A stretch of 64,000 nt of DNA from an uncultured Clostridium sp. (lineage in GTDB: Bacteria; Bacillota; Clostridia; Peptostreptococcales; Peptostreptococcaceae). The position numbers and the translations under genes were made by a program. Below are positions 53,183 through 61,482 of the stretch, in pieces (positions within the stretch are counted from its first letter, which is position 1; every line of letters starts with the position of its first letter). Under the pieces are notes generated by a model, which saw only the letters and a list, made by a program, of their open reading frames with translations, made no database searches and had not been told where the DNA came from. The DNA lies in assembly GCA_945871955.1 (NCBI GenBank), contig CAMBXR010000003.1:1-64000 (forward strand). Reading direction: 5' to 3'.

Positions 53183-54055
53183 CTACTTTACTTTGCCGAC
53201 TATAATTTTTAAATCAACCGTTATTTTTTCTATATCACATTTATTTAATTCATTTATTTGTTCTTTGCTCAAACCAGATGTTAATGGTGTCATTTTTATA
53301 AAATCTTCTAAATTATATATATTTGTTTTATAAGTGATTCTTTTATCATAGACGATTTCCAAGTTATCTTTAAATGAATTTATAACATTTTTATTAGAAT
53401 AAGTATCTTTTTTTATTTTACCTTTTATTTCAGACCTTATCTCTTTTAAATAGTGTTCATCTGGAATTACTTTTATTACAACTCCACCTTTGTTTAAAAC
53501 TCTAGTAAATTCACTATAATTCGATGGTGAAAGTATATCTATTATTATATCTAATTTATCATTTTTAAATGGTAGATTTGATAAGTCTGATACACTCCAT
53601 AGTATGCTATTTTCGTATCTTGTAGCAAGTGAAATTCCTTCTCTTGATATATCTATTCCAAACAATTTACACCTACTATTTATTTTTTCATCTGAATATA
53701 GTTGATTTAAATAATATCCTTCTCCGCAACCAACATCTAGTACAAAATTAACATTCTTTTTTGACGTATATTTATCCACTATATCTATTATCTCTTTAGA
53801 AAGCTCGTCATATATACCATATTCATATATTTTACTTCTAGATTCAAATAATTTTTTATCATATATTGTCTTCGCATTATTCTTTACTAAATTAACATAT
53901 CCTTTTTTAGATATATTAAAGCAATGGTTATTTTCACATAATACACTACTTTCTTTTATAGATTTTATAGATTTTTTACACACTGGACATCTAAGTATTG
54001 ATATATTTTCATTAAGTAATTCTCTTAAAACTTCAATCTTTTTTAATTTTCTCAT
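53183..54055 (-). CDS. RlmA/TlrB-type 23S rRNA (guanine-N1) methyltransferase
   Basis: 290 aa. N-terminal zinc finger ILRCPVCKKSIK ... VLCENNHCFNISKKGYVNLV and the class I SAM domain FVLDVGCGEGYYLNQL, DISREG, then IIIDILSPSNYSEFTRVLNK GGVVIKVIP. RlmA(I) methylates G745 and RlmA(II)/TlrB G748 of 23S rRNA; TlrB gives tylosin resistance, acting with an Erm. Presence beside erm supports the drug-resistance role. SD GGAAGG, ATG 54055. Preceded by its own RLR leader and hairpin. Confidence 0.87.
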   Translation of the reverse strand: MRKLKKIEVLRELLNENISILRCPVCKKSIKSIKESSVLCENNHCFNISKKGYVNLVKNNAKTIYDKKLFESRSKIYEYGIYDELSKEIIDIVDKYTSKKNVNFVLDVGCGEGYYLNQLYSDEKINSRCKLFGIDISREGISLATRYENSILWSVSDLSNLPFKNDKLDIIIDILSPSNYSEFTRVLNKGGVVIKVIPDEHYLKEIRSEIKGKIKKDTYSNKNVINSFKDNLEIVYDKRITYKTNIYNLEDFIKMTPLTSGLSKEQINELNKCDIEKITVDLKIIVGKVK

Positions 54056-54094
54056 TGTTCATAACCTTCCTATTTCTATTATTCATATAAAATA

Positions 54095-54148
54095 TCACGA
54101 AGTTATGACATTTTATTAAATTTGTTTAACGATAGCCACAACTCGTGC
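54095..54148 (-). promoter_or_regulatory. Attenuator hairpin of the rlmA-type cassette
   Basis: GCACGAGTTGTGGC / GTCATAACTTCGTG with a bulge and G-U pairs. Diverged third copy of the same attenuator stem, after the leader stop at 54150. Confidence 0.7.
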
Positions 54149-54149
54149 G

Positions 54150-54179
54150 CTATCCTCTTAATCTGATATATGCAAGCAT
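54150..54179 (-). CDS. Leader peptide MLAYIRLRG
   Basis: SD AAGGAGG before ATG 54179, 9 codons, stop TAG. The shortest of the three leaders; only IRLRG is shared, which pins down the likely arrest motif. Confidence 0.78.
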   Translation of the reverse strand: MLAYIRLRG

Positions 54180-54250
54180 TATAGCTACCTCCTTATTTTA
54201 GTTAATAAAAAATCCACTTTAGTATACCAGTGGATATATCTTAAATATAG

Positions 54251-54322
54251 TTATATAATATTATATTTAGGAGTTGTATCTATTATTTTTAATTTATTAA
54301 TCATTCTATATAAATTTATCAT
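54251..54322 (-). CDS. Possible 23-aa peptide
   Basis: AAAGGAG SD, ATG 54322, product MINLYRMINKLKIIDTTPKY NII. Upstream of the third leader on the same strand. May be a second leader or a stub of a lost gene. Confidence 0.4.
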   Translation of the reverse strand: MINLYRMINKLKIIDTTPKYNII

Positions 54323-54390
54323 AAATCTAACTCCTTTCTTGTTTTATTAAATTTAATAGTAACATAAATAATATTCACTGTAAAGTATAT

Positions 54391-54470
54391 CGAAGTTCAC
54401 AATATATAACAATTACGAACTTAACTATATTATATATTATTAATCACGAAGTTAGCTAACAGAGCCTTTT
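54391..54470 (-). repeat. Short form of the interspersed repeat (copy E)
   Basis: On the minus strand: GGCTCTGTTAGCTAACTTCG, TGATTAATAATATATAATAT, AGTTAAGTTCGTAATTGTTA. The left arm equals copies A/B; the hairpin is absent and the two TTCGT arms are brought together. Confidence 0.65.
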
Positions 54471-54498
54471 ATTAAAAAGCATGGCATGTCCTCCCACT

Positions 54499-54595
54499 AA
54501 ATGTTTAATATTTTTTTACAATTGTAACCATAAAGTTACATATTAAACATTTAGCAAAAACACCTGCAACATTGAGTTTTGCAGGTGTTTTTTTG
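54499..54595. terminator. Two adjacent hairpins ending the right transposition operon
   Basis: First, AAATGTTTAATAT / ATATTAAACATTT (54499-54553); second, AAACACCTGCAA / TTGCAGGTGTTT with T-run (54556-54595). The second is a clear terminator usable on both strands. Confidence 0.8.
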
Positions 54596-54731
54596 ATAAT
54601 ACATTCTAGTTTTTAATTTATGATTTACAAATGATATAAAAGTAATCCATCCCCACAAATGAGCTACTTCTTAGCCTCTCGACCTTTATAATATAATTAT
54701 ATACTAAACAATGTATTATTTGTATACTTAT

Positions 54732-55517
54732 CTATAGCCCATCATCATCAGAGCTAGATAAACCTAACTTTTTCAATCTATCTTGTATGCTTAGAATATT
54801 GTTACTACTATTATCAGATTGAGGCTTGTTGTGTGCTTGGATATTATCTGTGTTATATTTTTCAGAAAAACTATTAAACTTGTTTGTAAGCCCTTCTTTG
54901 TCTTGATTAAACATATTTAATAATTCTTGATTAACCTGACCATCTTCAGGTCTTCGTAAAGTTAATACATCATTAAGAGAATTATATGTTGATGTACTAT
55001 TCCAAAATATAGTAGCAAAGCCTTCCTCGAATTGTTTTATATATTTTTCTTTTTCATTAATCTTATCTGTTAATTTATCATTTCTTGTTCTTAAATCTAG
55101 AATTGTTTTTCTATCTTTTAAAAATAAATTAATCATTCTCTTTTTTAACTCTTCTGGTCTATTATGATATCTATTAATTAAAGACTCTATATCTTTATTA
55201 TCAATATCAAAGGATTCTCCACCAGTATTTACATCATCAGTTGATTTTAATTTATCAATAATAATCTTCCCATAATAAGGCTTATTATTGTAACTTTTAG
55301 ACCAAAACCTTACCCCTAAGTCATTGAAATATTCACCATTTTCACGAATGTAATCAGGGTTATTTGCTATATGACTATTAAATTTAGAAACATAATTATA
55401 TGTTATTTTACTTTTTACACATCCAACATCCTTGAATGCTAAATCTAAAATTTCTTGTGCTTCTTGTTTTTTTTCTTCGGTAAGTTCGTTCTTTTTTCTT
55501 CCAGCCGTCTTGCTCAT
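54732..55517 (-). CDS. TnpC-like transposition accessory protein (261 aa)
   Basis: N-terminal MSKTAGRKKNELTEEKKQEA with a helix-turn-helix-like stretch (GCVKSKITYNYVSKFNSHIA), then an IRENGEYFNDLGVRFWSKSY region, a long coiled coil (ILDLRTRNDKLTDKINEKEK YIKQFEEGF) and an acidic Ser-rich tail. Architecture and position (one base after the TnpB-like gene) are like Tn554 TnpC, which aids and orients transposition; TnpC of Tn554 is about half this size. SD GGAGG before ATG 55517. Confidence 0.72.
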   Translation of the reverse strand: MSKTAGRKKNELTEEKKQEAQEILDLAFKDVGCVKSKITYNYVSKFNSHIANNPDYIRENGEYFNDLGVRFWSKSYNNKPYYGKIIIDKLKSTDDVNTGGESFDIDNKDIESLINRYHNRPEELKKRMINLFLKDRKTILDLRTRNDKLTDKINEKEKYIKQFEEGFATIFWNSTSTYNSLNDVLTLRRPEDGQVNQELLNMFNQDKEGLTNKFNSFSEKYNTDNIQAHNKPQSDNSSNNILSIQDRLKKLGLSSSDDDGL

Positions 55518-55518
55518 A

Positions 55519-57348
55519 TTATACCTCCTTCTTTTCTACTGTTGTATTTTTTTCAAAATTCCTTTCCAATAAAGATGCCTTAAGAAAAGCAATTTTATCA
55601 GCCTTTGCTCTTATTTTTAGGGATTGAGATTTTATTGCATTCTCATCGTATTTATCTAGTTCTGCAAGACCATTTACATTTACGATTTTTGCTTGATTAA
55701 TAAGCTTTATGAAAAACTGTTCCTCCACTTCAATCTCACGTTGTAGAGGATTTATTTCATTATTGAGAATATAGTCTCTAACTGCTTTGTAAGAATCGTT
55801 TGTTGGCTCACACCACCATTTACTACAAAATGAACAATATGGAACATCATCACAAATTTCATTAGTATCTGTATTTAGTAAACAATAACCTATACCATCA
55901 TCAGTCCTTTCAAAATCACTCAAGTCAACATTTAATTCGTAGCTCCATGGTTTTTTATCAACTATCTCCTTTAGAGTATTAAACATTTTTGCATTTGTAC
56001 CACAAATGGATTTATCTGAAATAAAATTTAGAATTTCATCATCTATATAATATGTAACATGATTTGTATAACTATCTTGCATTTCAAGTGTTGTATGACC
56101 ACCTAGCATAGCTATTTCTACAGGAGACATACCTTGTAAATATAAACTACAAAAAGCAAGATGGCGTGTATCTCCAGGATTTAATTTATCTTCATCGTTA
56201 ACATAACACCCATATAAATTTTCAATTATATATGTATAAAAACTAGCTAATAAGTTATTCATATTTGCATTACTAAACACGAAAGGATTATACTGCTTTT
56301 CAGTAGTAGTAGAAGGATTAAATGCAGGCAAATATTCTTTATAATCATCTATAGACCTTAAATCCATATACATTGTTTTAAATTCCTCTAAAGCCATCCA
56401 TGAAAATAAAGTATATGACGGATAAGAATCAGTAAAATCAATATATTTTTGTATTAAATCATAAATTTCTTTAGTTATTTCAAGTTTGTCTAAAATAGGT
56501 ATCATAGGCTTACTCATTGTATATTGAGTCCTTTCTATCTTAACCCTATTAACTTTTAAATAGTATTTATCATCAATTGTAATTAGGCAATCTCTAGTAG
56601 TTTTTGTGGTTAATTCACTAGGTCTCATAGGTATTACATTAGTAACTTTCCACCATATCCAAATAGGATAGTAAATTTTTTGCAATAATGGGTCATTATC
56701 TCCTTCAAAAAAATCTTTTATGTAATAATCAAATTCAAAAACATGAGAATTTTTAGGTAGTTTTCTTGGTTTATCTCTCTTAGTTTTTACTTCATATTCA
56801 AAAACTGTTTTTAAAAATATAGGATATCCATCGTTAATATATCCTATTCTTTCTACAAAATTTATATATGACTTTAATTGTCTCACTGCATTGCTTTTCG
56901 CATCATCAGATTCTATATAATCTATGAATGTTTTTATTTTATTTCCAGTATTATCTTGTATAAATTCTTTAGTAAATCCATGAGTTTCTATAAAAATGTT
57001 TAGAATACCAGATATATTTCGTGCTATAGTTGGAGCTGAAACATTGTTGGATGTAATGACATCAACTATCCAACATTTTAGAATTATATAATCATTATTA
57101 TTAATTACTCCTAATTTAACCATTTCCTCGATTTCTGAGAAATTAATAAAGTTATATGATGATGTATTTTCATTATAAAAAATCCATATTTTAGAGTCAA
57201 AAGTAGCATCAGATTGGTATGTTGCAGATTCCTTTTTTAATACATTTAAATTATTTAAATCAAATCTATATTGTTTTGCTAACTCTTCTACACTAATTTC
57301 TTTGGCTTCAAGAATAGTAGTGTCTATTTTCTTCAGTATATTATTCAT
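55519..57348 (-). CDS. Tyrosine recombinase (TnpB-like, 609 aa)
   Basis: Long N-terminal DNA-binding part, core-binding domain (SDDAKSNAVRQLKSYINFVE RI), and a full catalytic set: Arg242 in PMRPSELTTKTTRD, a Lys on the following hairpin, GDTRHLAF (Arg395), GGHTTLEMQ (His418) and nucleophile Tyr427 in DSYTNHVTYY. The C-terminus has a Cys-rich patch (DVPYCSFCSKWWCEPTN) as seen in Tn554-type TnpB proteins. Start ATG 57348, with GGGG a few bases upstream. It points inward from the right end. Confidence 0.87.
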   Translation of the reverse strand: MNNILKKIDTTILEAKEISVEELAKQYRFDLNNLNVLKKESATYQSDATFDSKIWIFYNENTSSYNFINFSEIEEMVKLGVINNNDYIILKCWIVDVITSNNVSAPTIARNISGILNIFIETHGFTKEFIQDNTGNKIKTFIDYIESDDAKSNAVRQLKSYINFVERIGYINDGYPIFLKTVFEYEVKTKRDKPRKLPKNSHVFEFDYYIKDFFEGDNDPLLQKIYYPIWIWWKVTNVIPMRPSELTTKTTRDCLITIDDKYYLKVNRVKIERTQYTMSKPMIPILDKLEITKEIYDLIQKYIDFTDSYPSYTLFSWMALEEFKTMYMDLRSIDDYKEYLPAFNPSTTTEKQYNPFVFSNANMNNLLASFYTYIIENLYGCYVNDEDKLNPGDTRHLAFCSLYLQGMSPVEIAMLGGHTTLEMQDSYTNHVTYYIDDEILNFISDKSICGTNAKMFNTLKEIVDKKPWSYELNVDLSDFERTDDGIGYCLLNTDTNEICDDVPYCSFCSKWWCEPTNDSYKAVRDYILNNEINPLQREIEVEEQFFIKLINQAKIVNVNGLAELDKYDENAIKSQSLKIRAKADKIAFLKASLLERNFEKNTTVEKKEV

Positions 57349-57410
57349 AGATACCCCTCATTTTTTATTTATAATATATATATATATATATTGTAACACC
57401 AAGTATTTAA

Positions 57411-57496
57411 TTTTGTCTAATTTTAGTTAGATAAAGTTAATGTAACATTGAAATAAAGAGGTTTTAATAATTATGTCTAACCTATTTATATAGATA
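57411..57496 (+). repeat. Inner copy of the right element end
   Basis: TTTTGTCTAATTTTAGTTAG ... TTGAAATAAAGAGGTTTTA ... TATTTATATAGATA. An 86-base direct repeat of the true right end at 59468-59554, with the same TTGAAATAAAG and TATTTATATAGATA blocks. The base after it is GCTATT, not the CCTTTC core. Confidence 0.75.
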
Positions 57497-57895
57497 GCTA
57501 TTTTTTACTTAGTAATTAAAGATTTTTATAAGTGAATTGTTTAATAGTATCAATCATAGTATATTATTTATACTAGTATGGTAACGTAAAAGAAGATAAA
57601 AATATTTTTTAACAAGAAACTAATTATAATTTCAATATTACGCTTGATATCTATAACAAGTATTATAGTATTATTAAACTCTTTAATATCAAACTATATA
57701 TCTTAAAAAAAATAAAGCAGAAGAATAAAATAATTTAAATGATGAAATAAACTTTATTTTAGTTATATGGTGATAATTTAAATGTAATTATATAGTATTA
57801 TAAATATATTTAGGTTTATAAATGAGGGGAATTTGTAATAAAAATATTGAAAATATTTTAGATAAACTTTATTCTCATTTTTAATATACCTAAAT
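57497..57895. other. Intergenic stretch, nothing recognised
   Basis: AT-rich without SD-linked ORFs. It begins just after the inner right end, so it may be the left edge of a second passenger segment. Confidence 0.4.
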
Positions 57896-57930
57896 AACAA
57901 GAGATTACTATAAATGTAATCTCTTGTTAT
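57896..57930 (-). terminator. Terminator of the TPR-like gene
   Basis: AACAAGAGATTAC / GTAATCTCTTGTT, 8 bases past the stop at 57938. Confidence 0.85.
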
Positions 57931-57937
57931 TCATTAA

Positions 57938-58576
57938 TTATTTATTTAACTTTTTTTCTAATCTAGCTATTCTCTTATCCCAATCTCCATTCCATCCTTC
58001 TGATAATGCTTTATAAGATAAATCTACTGCTTGTTTATATGCTTTATTTTTCTCATATATTATAGCTAATTGATTATAACCAGTATGTTGTGGCAATGAT
58101 GATTTTGGATATTCCTTTAAAAATGCATCTTTTGAGAGTTGTGATATTGAAATTTGTTTATTACAATAATAAATTGCTTTCTCTAATGCACCCTCCTTTT
58201 TATCTCTATTTTTATAGTAAAATTTTATTCCTGACAAGTAAAAGAAATGTTCATCTAAAATATTTTCATTGTTTGATATTATTTCATTTCCTTTTTCAAA
58301 AATTTTTTCAGCAATTTCATAATCTTCTACTTTGTGAAACCAACCAGCTAATCCACCTATAAATCCAAGGTCTGAATTAGTTGAAGATATAATATTTCCT
58401 TCATCTATAAAATACTCCTCATCAGAAGATGATATAGGTTTATATACTTCCCTTATCCTATTTCTTTCCTCTGATGTTAATTTATTAAGCCACCAATCAG
58501 TTAGATTATGATATTTTATAGCTCCTGATACAGATACTTTTTTATTTTTATTACGATTAAAGAAAAATATTCCCAC
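57938..58576 (-). CDS. TPR-like helical protein (212 aa)
   Basis: Start chosen at GTG 58576, since GAGGAGG ends 6 bases upstream; the TTG at 58591 overlaps that SD. A short hydrophobic/basic start (GIFFFNRNKNKK) is followed by helical repeats of TPR spacing: WFHKVEDYEIAEKIFEKGNE, KEGALEKAIYYCNKQISISQ, GYNQLAIIYEKNKAYKQAVD LSYKALSEGW. Probably a protein-binding scaffold. It lies in the 2-kb segment between the two right-end copies. Confidence 0.7.
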   Translation of the reverse strand: MGIFFFNRNKNKKVSVSGAIKYHNLTDWWLNKLTSEERNRIREVYKPISSSDEEYFIDEGNIISSTNSDLGFIGGLAGWFHKVEDYEIAEKIFEKGNEIISNNENILDEHFFYLSGIKFYYKNRDKKEGALEKAIYYCNKQISISQLSKDAFLKEYPKSSLPQHTGYNQLAIIYEKNKAYKQAVDLSYKALSEGWNGDWDKRIARLEKKLNK

Positions 58577-58863
58577 AATTAACCTCCTCAATTTATAAAA
58601 ATAATTTTTATCTATTTTATTATATATTATAGCTCTAATAATCTCTATTTTTTATTTATCCAATTATACATTTTAGGAAGTTTATTCAGATATAAAAAAC
58701 TATTGTTAGAATTTTTACAACCAACTCTTAGTTGAGTTTATAGTAATTTATAAAAATATAAATCCCTAGTAATGTGAAATAATAATATTTATGGTATTAT
58801 ATAAAAAATGGGAATTTAAATAAACTATATTCTATTCTATGAAAGAAGGGGGAAAGAATTAAA

Positions 58864-59337
58864 TTGGGATATAAAGATTATAATTATATTAATTATAAGA
58901 ATAAGGGTAATTTTTGTGGGAAATCAGGAGAAGAACATTGGTTTAATGATTATATAAAAAAGGAGACTACGGATATTTTAAATAATGTTTTTGAAGAACC
59001 TAATAATATAAATTTAAATCATAAAATTTATGAAAAACTAATAACAGGTGATAGAAAAGAAGATATATTAAAATATCAAGAATTTGAATTAGTAAGTCCT
59101 CAAATATATAATATTGTTTATATTTATTTAGTCTATATCTGTAAACGTGGGAAAAATATAACTAAATGTAATCTATCTCATTATGTTAAAATCAATAAAG
59201 AACATATGAAGAAAATAGAAGAGCATGGATATACACCAAAACAGTACTGGTCACAGTATTGGCAAACTCAAAATGAAAAACAGTCTAGAGAAGATAGAAT
59301 ACATACACTTTTATATGGGAATACTCCTAAATGGTAA
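58864..59337 (+). CDS. Hypothetical protein (157 aa), TTG start
   Basis: SD AAGAAGGGGGA before TTG 58864. Soluble, Tyr/Asn/Lys rich, C-terminal YTPKQYWSQYWQTQNEKQSR EDRIHTLLYGNTPKW. Unknown family. It also lies in the right extension of the element, divergent from the TPR gene, and carries its own terminator. Confidence 0.65.
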   Translation: MGYKDYNYINYKNKGNFCGKSGEEHWFNDYIKKETTDILNNVFEEPNNINLNHKIYEKLITGDRKEDILKYQEFELVSPQIYNIVYIYLVYICKRGKNITKCNLSHYVKINKEHMKKIEEHGYTPKQYWSQYWQTQNEKQSREDRIHTLLYGNTPKW

Positions 59338-59367
59338 TACTTAAGAAATATAAAAACTAATTATATA

Positions 59368-59410
59368 AGAAATAACTAGGTATCAATAGACATATATCTA
59401 GTTATTTTTA
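59368..59410 (+). terminator. Terminator of the 157-aa gene
   Basis: AAATAACTAGGTAT / ATATCTAGTTATTT with T-run. Confidence 0.8.
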
Positions 59411-59467
59411 TTGCTTCTTTCAATATATTAGTATTAGCTTAAAAAACATAAATATTTATTGTTTTAA

Positions 59468-59554
59468 TTTTGTCTGATTTACAATTAGACAAAATTAAAA
59501 TATTATTGAAATAAAGGGATTTTTAAGAATTTGTCCAATATATTTATATAGATA
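59468..59554 (+). repeat. Outer (true) right element end
   Basis: TTTTGTCTGATTTACAATTA followed by GACAAAA forms a palindrome, then ATTGAAATAAAGGG and TATTTATATAGATA directly before CCTTTC of the target gene. Inverted with respect to the left end at 43569. Confidence 0.78.
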
Positions 59555-59662
59555 CCTTTCACATTTAGAGATTGTTTGTCGCACCACATTTAGCTTGATA
59601 GCAAGTTCTTCTTGTGAAAGTCCTTTTGATTTTCTGATCGCTTTAATGTTTTCGTTTAACAT
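59495..59662 (-). pseudogene. N-terminal HTH half of the split XRE regulator
   Basis: SD GGAGG, ATG 59662: MLNENIKAIRKSKGLSQEEL AIKLNVVRQTISKCE, then element-encoded residues to a stop at 59495 (55 aa). The standard ending of this helix is TISKWEKG(L/K)S; the Trp codon TGG is changed to TGT at the insertion point. The continuation KEKGLSVPDSNM is at 43567 on the same strand. The fragment may still be translated as a 55-aa protein with most of an HTH. Confidence 0.88.
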
Positions 59663-60024
59663 TATGGGTAACCTCCTTTCTTTCGGTCGTTACCACTATT
59701 GTATGAGGAACTGCCCGTTGCTACAAGCAACGCATATTAACATTCAAGCTTTATAATCGTGATAGTTTACAAGGTTGTTCCCATCCCATTCGTTTTGTAC
59801 TAATTACATGACATTTCCCCATAGTATTCACTCCCTCCAAATTCATATTTACGTTCTGTTAACTTATTTATATTTGAATCTCGACCCCAATAAAGTAAAA
59901 TCAAATTTAATCTATAGGTTTATTAATCCTGTCGAGAACAATTATCATCATCTCTAACTAACAGAACCCTTATAAATAATACTTTTAAAGTTCCCTTGTC
60001 TAAAGTATATAACACAACAAACTG
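59663..60024. other. Upstream region of the regulator, no gene seen
   Basis: Contains a GTTGC-TACA-GCAAC hairpin (59717-59732) and short open frames without an SD. Nothing else is supported. Confidence 0.4.
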
Positions 60025-61158
60025 TTAAGGACATGTTATGATTCCTTCAGACCAAAGGCATGCTCCACATGTAGGCTTTGAATTACCAAAGCAATCTTCC
60101 TTATTTTCTTTCCAATTTTCACATCCTCCACATATTACACATGGTGAGAAGTTAAATTTTCTTACCTTTTCTCTAAATACACAATATTCTTCTTTCTTCC
60201 AAATATTTTTTAAAGTTTCGTCTAGTACATTTCCAAATGAATGATGATACACTTTTCTTTTTTCATCAAATAAATATGTTTCACTACTGTGTAAAACTCC
60301 CATACACGGGCTTACATTTCCATTATATTTTATAAATGAACAACCTTCTTCTATAAATTTACAATAATTTGACTTCCTTGAAACTTTATTGTTACATATA
60401 CTTAAACTTGATACTTGTGATTTCAATAATTTATTCATACTTTTACCTACATTTTGAATATTCCAATCCATAATAGGTATATTTATCTCTGGTAATATAT
60501 TAAACATCAATTCCGAACTAGTATCTACACCTAGTGTTCTTGAATATAAAATGTCATCTAGAGACGTTTCATCTGATGGCAATAAATTAGATACATTAAC
60601 TTTACTTACACCATGAATTGCGCAGAACAAAGGCATTTTTTCTAGTTGATTAATATTACTTCTCATGGCTACAAATGCAATTCCCAGCTTTACATTATTT
60701 TTAGATTTATTAGATTCTCCATTATATTCTCTTAACTTATTGAATATTTTAATATTAGCAATAATTTTATCTAATTTACTATTTACTCTTATCTTTTCAT
60801 ATCCTTCAGATTCTAAAGAATCTATGGAAATCCATAACATAGTCATACCAGCTTCTAGTAATTTTTTGCTCATTTCTTCATTTAATAAAGTTCCATTAGT
60901 AAGTAGCTCAACTTCTTTTACTTTTGAAGATGCTATTTTTACCATTTCTATAATATTAGGATGAAATAAAGGTTCTCCCATTCCACCAAAAAATATTTTC
61001 TCCACACCACTTGGCATGGTATTAATTGCATTATTGAAAGTTTCCATAGTCATATTTCCCAGCTCTTCATCTATCCACGTATTTCTAAAACACATTTTGC
61101 AATTTAGATTGCATTTAGATGTTGGCTCAATATACAACTTTTTTAATTTATCTTCCAT
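60025..61158 (-). CDS. Radical SAM/SPASM maturase, tungsten-oxidoreductase type
   Basis: 377 aa. Radical SAM motif IEPTSKCNLNCKMCFRN (CxxxCxxC), then KIFFGGMGEPLFHPNIIEMV and LLTNGTLL. C-terminal SPASM-like Cys set: CNNKVSRKSNYCKFIEEGC, GNVSPCMGV, CVICGGCENWKENKEDCFGN and a last CGACLWSEGIITCP. The N-terminal motif CKMCFRN and GGMGEPL match the maturase family of tungsten-dependent aldehyde oxidoreductases (Cmo/W_rSAM type). No such oxidoreductase is in the window. SD GGGAGGAG before ATG 61158. Other RiPP-type roles cannot be excluded. Confidence 0.82.
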   Translation of the reverse strand: MEDKLKKLYIEPTSKCNLNCKMCFRNTWIDEELGNMTMETFNNAINTMPSGVEKIFFGGMGEPLFHPNIIEMVKIASSKVKEVELLTNGTLLNEEMSKKLLEAGMTMLWISIDSLESEGYEKIRVNSKLDKIIANIKIFNKLREYNGESNKSKNNVKLGIAFVAMRSNINQLEKMPLFCAIHGVSKVNVSNLLPSDETSLDDILYSRTLGVDTSSELMFNILPEINIPIMDWNIQNVGKSMNKLLKSQVSSLSICNNKVSRKSNYCKFIEEGCSFIKYNGNVSPCMGVLHSSETYLFDEKRKVYHHSFGNVLDETLKNIWKKEEYCVFREKVRKFNFSPCVICGGCENWKENKEDCFGNSKPTCGACLWSEGIITCP

Positions 61159-61247
61159 TTCTACTCCTCCCTTAAATATAAATATACAAAAAGTGGATTA
61201 AATATTAAACTTAACCCACTTCTTAAATGTCTATTATATCTAGTTAT

Positions 61248-61413
61248 TTAGCAACACCCACTATTTTTACAATCACATACACCCTTCTTGGTATACAACC
61301 TCTGGTTTTCCACCTTCTCTTTTATTGTACACTCCAAAATTACACTTTTCTATACATGCTCCACAAGCATCACATTTCTTATAATTTATAACTGGATACC
61401 AGTATTTTGGTAT
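61248..61413 (-). pseudogene. Ferredoxin gene fragment
   Basis: PKYWYPVINYKKCDACGACI EKCNFGVYNKREGGKPEVVY QEGC, then stop; no start codon or SD remains. It has the first 4Fe-4S motif (CxxCxxCxxxC). A different frame continues VCDCKNSGCC to 61248. Such small ferredoxins occur in clostridial ars clusters. Fragment left by deletion. Confidence 0.7.
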
Positions 61414-61482
61414 TTATAGTCACCCCATTTTTATTTTTATATATCAATATATATATATTATAATATATACTAAACAAATTGC

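Larger units (their letters stand above)
43568..59554. mobile_element. ~16-kb tyrosine-recombinase transposon carrying ribosome-resistance cassettes
   Basis: The boundary is defined by the XRE regulator gene, whose two halves flank it. Element ends are inverted: TATCTATATA (43569-43578) and TATATAGATA (59545-59554). The target residue outside both ends is CCTTTC (43559-43564 and 59555-59560), consistent with a 6-8 bp tyrosine-recombinase crossover core. Internal gene order: 443-aa recombinase, 1154-aa repeat protein, 161-aa protein (all +); small proteins; HflX, Erm, truncated HflX, RlmA-type methyltransferase (all -); 261-aa TnpC-like, 609-aa recombinase (both -); then a 2-kb right extension. 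Tn554-type transposons use two tyrosine recombinases plus TnpC, insert at fixed sites and carry erm(A); this element shares that logic but differs in size and arrangement. No conjugation genes are present. Confidence 0.85.

Noticed and set aside
57361..57400. TATATATATA run as an origin or special site
   Set aside because: Simple AT dinucleotide repeat in AT-rich DNA; no iterons or DnaA boxes seen around it.
43568..59554. Integrative conjugative element
   Set aside because: No relaxase, coupling protein, VirB4-type ATPase or other transfer genes in the 16 kb; only recombinases, cargo and small proteins.
60025..61413. Complete arsenic-linked ferredoxin plus radical SAM unit
   Set aside because: The ferredoxin frame has no start and is broken after one cluster motif, so only the radical SAM gene is intact.
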